A stretch of DNA of 64,000 bases from assembly GCA_022836615.1 (NCBI GenBank), contig MU405234.1:62001-126000 (forward strand), in the 5' to 3' direction. The stretch is from Annulohypoxylon bovei var. microspora. Lineage: Eukaryota; Ascomycota; Sordariomycetes; Xylariales; Hypoxylaceae. A program made the position numbers and the translations under genes. This document shows positions 59,883 through 64,000 of the stretch, piece by piece (within the stretch, counting starts at the first letter, position 1; each line of letters begins with the position of its first letter). The notes under the pieces are model-generated. The model ran no database searches. It was not told the DNA's origin and saw only the letters and a program-made list of their open reading frames with translations.

Positions 59883-62800
59883 ATGCTCATGACGCAGTCC
59901 CCAGTGTCCGCAATCATAACAAACCAGAAAGATAACAAGTACAATTCGCGCAATAGATCTCGATCTAATACTCTCGATAAGAATCCCGACTCTGCTATTG
60001 AGCTTAGGAACCCGGCATCGTTGGGTCAGTCCAGCGGTGACCGCGACTATAACCCCTACACATACACCATGAACGGCATACTAGGAGCTGCGCCTCCCGG
60101 CACATTGTATGTTCGAGCACTCTACGACTATGAGGCCGATGATCGGACAAGTCTAAGTTTCCACGAAGGCGATGTGATCCAGGTCATCACTCAGCTGGAA
60201 AGCGGTTGGTGGGACGGTGTCATCAATGGGGTCCGAGGCTGGTTTCCAAGTAACTATTGTCAGATCATCACGAACCCCGAGGAGATCCCAGAGCATATGC
60301 AAAATCTCGAGGGGGACAATGGAGACGATGAGCTGGAAGATCAAATGGCATATGAAGAGGAGTTCGATGATGAAAATGAGTCAGACCCCGACGACTTAAC
60401 CGGGCTACCTCTCGAAGGCACAAGGACTAGAAAATCTGGTGCCGATTTCTGGATACCTCAGGCCACGCCTGATGGCAGATTATTTTACTATAACACAATG
60501 ACTGGAGAGAGTAGCATGGAACTTCCACTCGAGTCACCAACTTCTAGCACCGAAAACGGACCGCGAGACCGAATGAACGTAAACATGCCGGAGAGGACAA
60601 GGTTACCTTCGGAGGTAATGGTAAGAGGTCTGATGCAAGATGAAGATGACGACTCGGAGGCAACATCGGCTTCAGAACTTGAAGGTGAATTGCTTATGAA
60701 GAGTTCCATGGGTTCCTTGGTAAGTGAAACCATCCACGTGTAAGTATTATTGTCACCCACTCACAAGTGCTATATAGCCTCCACGGCGTCGCGGTTACGG
60801 TAGCGACAGCGTTGGGGTCTCTCCATCGCCATCCATGGATTCCATCAATGGCTTGCAGGGAATACGATCGCGAACTGACACTTTCATCAACACAAATGTC
60901 GCAATGACTGCGGGTGGTCAATTACCGACATTGGCATCTGCTACATCATTCACGGGTGCTAGTTTTAGTCTTCCGCAAGCAGCCACGATACCTCGCTCCT
61001 TTTTCGATGACGGCACAACGCGGCCTCTGTCGTGGAACCTCCTTATATCGAATATGAGGCATGCTATCGACCGCTACCGAGAGGCGATCAAGAGTAATAA
61101 CCGTTCCGAGTATGTTTCTCGCGCAGAGGACATCTCTGATCATCTTCGATTACTACTTGCTGCCGGTTCGGGCACGACAGATAATCATTCCGGTCAGCCT
61201 TCGATCATTTCCACTAACAAGGCACTCTATCCCCATTTCCGAGATATGATGTCCAAATTTTCGAAGCTTGTCATTTCGTCACATATAGCTGCCGCTGACT
61301 GGCCAAATGCCGAGTCTGTCCAGAAGTGCATGCAAGAAGCCGATGGTGTGCTGGGAGGTGTTTTCAGCTTCGTCGAAGTCGCAAGGCAGCAAAGGGGCGA
61401 GGAGATTCCGCGACTCTTTCCTGGTTTCGTCATAGGTAGTACGACGGGTGGAAGTTGGCAAAATAATGGACTTGGTCCTCGCGATCCTATCACATCGAAT
61501 TTCTTGGAGGAAGATGACGGGTATGGTGAGCCGACTACAACTCTCGACGGAAAACTTCTCGAAAGGCTCGACGAGTATAAGAGGATGCTGGTTTCCAGTA
61601 TCAGGGAGTTGGAAAAGAATCTCGGGATATCAGACAAGATTGTGTCTCCTTATAGGCACGAACTTGTTGGCAACAACGTCTGTATCGCCGGCGGAAAGGT
61701 TTTGGAGATGTTCAAGCCTTGGATCGCGATGATCGAGTCTATTGATCTTTCGTCACTTGGGAACACCTTCCAAACGCCACAGCTTGCTGACTATGGTACC
61801 AACAAGCAAAGTCTTTACGACAACATATCTGACCTTGTTTTAGGGTGCCAGGCTGTTGCCGGCCCTTTAGGTGATGAATGGTCCGAGGTCCGTGGTGAGT
61901 CGTTGGAAGGTAGACTCGAATATGTTAGACAGTGCGCTAGAGCATTAGAGACAAACTCTTCCCACATCGGGTTTTCACTCCAGCTCCTCTCTGAACAGGT
62001 ACAAATCAACATACAACAGCGGCAGGAGGCTCGTATGCGAGATGACAATATGCAGAGAGATCCGCCCAGAAGAGATACCATGCCCTCTTACGACCCAATG
62101 CATGGGCGTTCAAGTTCCCGTAACCTGCTGGATGCCAGACCGCCCCTGATGGGATCTATATCTTATACTGAAGGCGAAGGACCGACCAAACCCAGAAAGA
62201 CCAATAATCTATCAAAAATCGCGCAAATTCTAGGAGAGGGATCTGTTCCCCAAGGTGCCATCACACAAGTGGAAGAGACGCCCGCGTTCTTGCGGCTTGA
62301 CCTTGAGACCGACCTGTCTTGGGACCTCAAGTCGACACCACCTGCAGTCAAGGGTGGTTCATTGTTAGCGTTAGTCGAGCAATTGACGAGGCACGACAAG
62401 TCAGATTTCAGCTTCAACAACACGTTCCTTTTGACATATCGATCATTCACGTCGGCACGAGAACTTTTCGAGCTTCTAGTCAAACGCTTCAATATCCAGC
62501 CACCAGAAGGATTGAACCCTCCTGATTACGATATTTGGAGGGATCGAAAGCAAAAACTAATTCGCTTCCGCGTTGTGAATATTATCAAGAGTTGGTTTGA
62601 GAATTACTGGATGGAGGAGCCGAGCGAAGAGACGAAGCAACTAATCCGGGACGTCTACGCATTTGCAAGAGACACCGTGAAGTCTACGGAAACCCCTGGC
62701 GCAAACAACCTCATGTCTGTCCTAGACCAGCGCCTCAACGGCAAAGAGATTTCATCCAAGCGCATGATCCAAACGTTTGCTAACAACGTTCCACCACCGA

Positions 62801-63784
62801 TCATGCCGAAGAATATGAAGAAGCTAAAGTTCCTTGATATCGATGTTACCGAGTTTGCCCGCCAGTTAACAATTATCGAATCGAAACTTTACGGCAAGAT
62901 TAAGCCTACAGAATGTCTCAACAAGACATGGCAGAAGAAGGTTGGCGAAAACGACCCTGAACCGGCGCCGAATGTAAAGGCGCTAATCTTACATTCTAAC
63001 CAAATGACGAATTGGGTTGCCGAGATGATTCTCGCGCAAATGGATGTGAAGAAGCGAGTCATTGTCATCAAGCATTTCGTCTCAGTTGCCGATGTGAGTA
63101 CTCGTATAAGATCTATCAAAGTATTTAAATTGCTAACAATTTTAGAAATGCCGGGGTCTTAACAACTTCTCTACTCTGACATCGATCATCTCCGCTCTTG
63201 GCACTGCCCCTATCGCTCGTCTAAAACGAACCTGGGACCAAGTTCCAGCTCGTACTCAAGCTGTGTTGGAGACGATGCGACGCCTAATGGCAAGCACGAA
63301 AAACTTTGGCGAATACAGAGAAACTTTACATGCTGCAAACCCACCATGTATCCCTTTCTTTGGTACGTTCCTATCTATTACACTTATCTTCCCGCCCCCT
63401 TATAGCGTTATTAATATGAATTCTACAGGTGTCTATCTTACCGATCTCACTTTCATCGAGGATGGTATTCCGTCGATCATCAAGAAAACCAATCTCATCA
63501 ACTTTGCCAAACGCGCAAAGACGGCTGAGGTGATCCGTGACATTCAGGTCTACCAAAATTCTCCATATTCCCTCCAACCCGTGCCCGAATTGCAGGATTA
63601 TATCCTCAGCAACATGCAGGCAGCTGGTGACGTGCATGAGATGTACGACAAGAGCTTGGTAGTTGAACCGCGTGAGCGCGAAGATGAAAAGATCGTAAGG
63701 TACGTCGCTGCCAGATTTACATGATTTACATCGGGGCTTACCTGTCTACTCTACAGAGTTCTCGCTGAGTCTGGTTTCTTATGA
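59883..63784 (+). CDS. CDC25: CDC25-type Ras guanine nucleotide exchange factor
   Basis: Activator of Ras at the plasma membrane: it exchanges GDP for GTP, feeding cAMP/PKA and MAP kinase signalling. Five exons: 59883-60719, 60778-63093, 63146-63362, 63429-63699 and 63757-63784; all GT-AG, phases consistent, 1222 aa, and complete in the window. An SH3 domain lies at about 75-130 (LYVRALYDYEADDRTSLSFH, then GWWDGVINGVRGWFPSNYC). A WW-like segment follows at about 187-215 (FWIPQATPDGRLFYYNTMTG), lacking the second Trp. RasGEF_N starts near 800 (LLALVEQLTRHDKSDFSFNN). The catalytic RasGEF domain at about 965-1200 includes LDIDVTEFARQLTIIESKLY, CRGLNNFSTLTSIISALGTA and GVYLTDLTFIEDGIPS. The 28-nt last exon encodes the end VLAESGFL. 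The CT-rich DNA before 59883 fits a long leader. Confidence 0.93.
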
Positions 63785-64000
63785 GCCAACACAGCTTTGC
63801 ATCCATACCAGGCCGCGTCACTTGACTTCTTATTGAACCAGGTCACAAATAAAATAGCAAGTATGCTTGTTTGGACTATTTAGGCTACGGTATGGATGGG
63901 CAAGGAGCATCATTCATCGTATTGTAGACCACCTTTCCCGATGCTATACGGAACCAGCATTACTTGAAGGTCATCTTTACAGCATCCTAGGGGTTATCGG
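63785..64000. other. Downstream of RasGEF gene, end of window
   Basis: 3' flank of the RasGEF gene, no other feature seen in the 216 bases. Confidence 0.4.

Overview
The window is nuclear DNA of a filamentous ascomycete (Pezizomycotina, most likely Sordariomycetes). The evidence is the gene content (VTS1, TFIIIC subunit Tfc4/sfc4, BUD14-type SH3 protein, (6-4) photolyase, MIC10, URB2, NRDE2, CLC channel, C2H2/fungal_trans factor, CDC25-type RasGEF), short introns of about 49-93 nt with GTAAGT/GTGAGT donors and CTAAC-like branch sites, and intergenic DNA rich in ACCTACCTAGGTA-type words. Class assignment is inference. I see no tRNA, rRNA, CRISPR or prokaryotic feature. All exon models below were built by hand from splice signals and reading-phase checks.

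Layout. 0.7-9.1 kb, plus strand: VTS1, TFIIIC Tfc4/sfc4, and a tiny two-exon Tudor-fold (HVA1-type) protein. 9.9-13.3 kb, minus strand: a six-exon BUD14 family gene with an in-frame TAG that only disappears if a 111-nt intron is spliced. 15.5-18.9 kb, plus: (6-4) photolyase/cryptochrome and an orphan single-pass membrane protein. 19.3-24.4 kb: MIC10 (minus) and URB2 (plus) back to back on a 392-bp shared promoter. 24.4-30.2 kb is gene-poor, holding one intronless DUF4419 gene and a short interstitial telomere-like repeat. 30.3-35.4 kb, minus: GT25 glycosyltransferase and CLC chloride channel/exchanger. 36.7-40.0 kb, plus: NRDE2. 40.6-45.7 kb, minus: two beta-glucan-active hydrolases, GH64 and GH16. 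47.1-49.9 kb, minus: C2H2 plus fungal_trans transcription factor. 49.9-59.9 kb: a roughly 10-kb interval without a recognisable gene, carrying a 360-bp MITE with 41-bp near-perfect terminal inverted repeats. 59.9-63.8 kb, plus: CDC25-type Ras exchange factor, complete.

The genes are mostly independent housekeeping functions (mRNA decay, Pol III transcription, ribosome biogenesis, mitochondrial cristae, RNA surveillance, Ras signalling, DNA repair), with no secondary-metabolite cluster or obvious operon-like system. The closest thing to functional linkage is the GH64/GH16 pair, both predicted to act on cell-wall beta-glucan. I did not find a clearly new biological system. The best leads are the MITE, the BUD14 in-frame stop/intron, a possible unannotated 59-aa membrane protein at 9.4 kb, and the 10-kb gene desert upstream of the Ras exchange factor.
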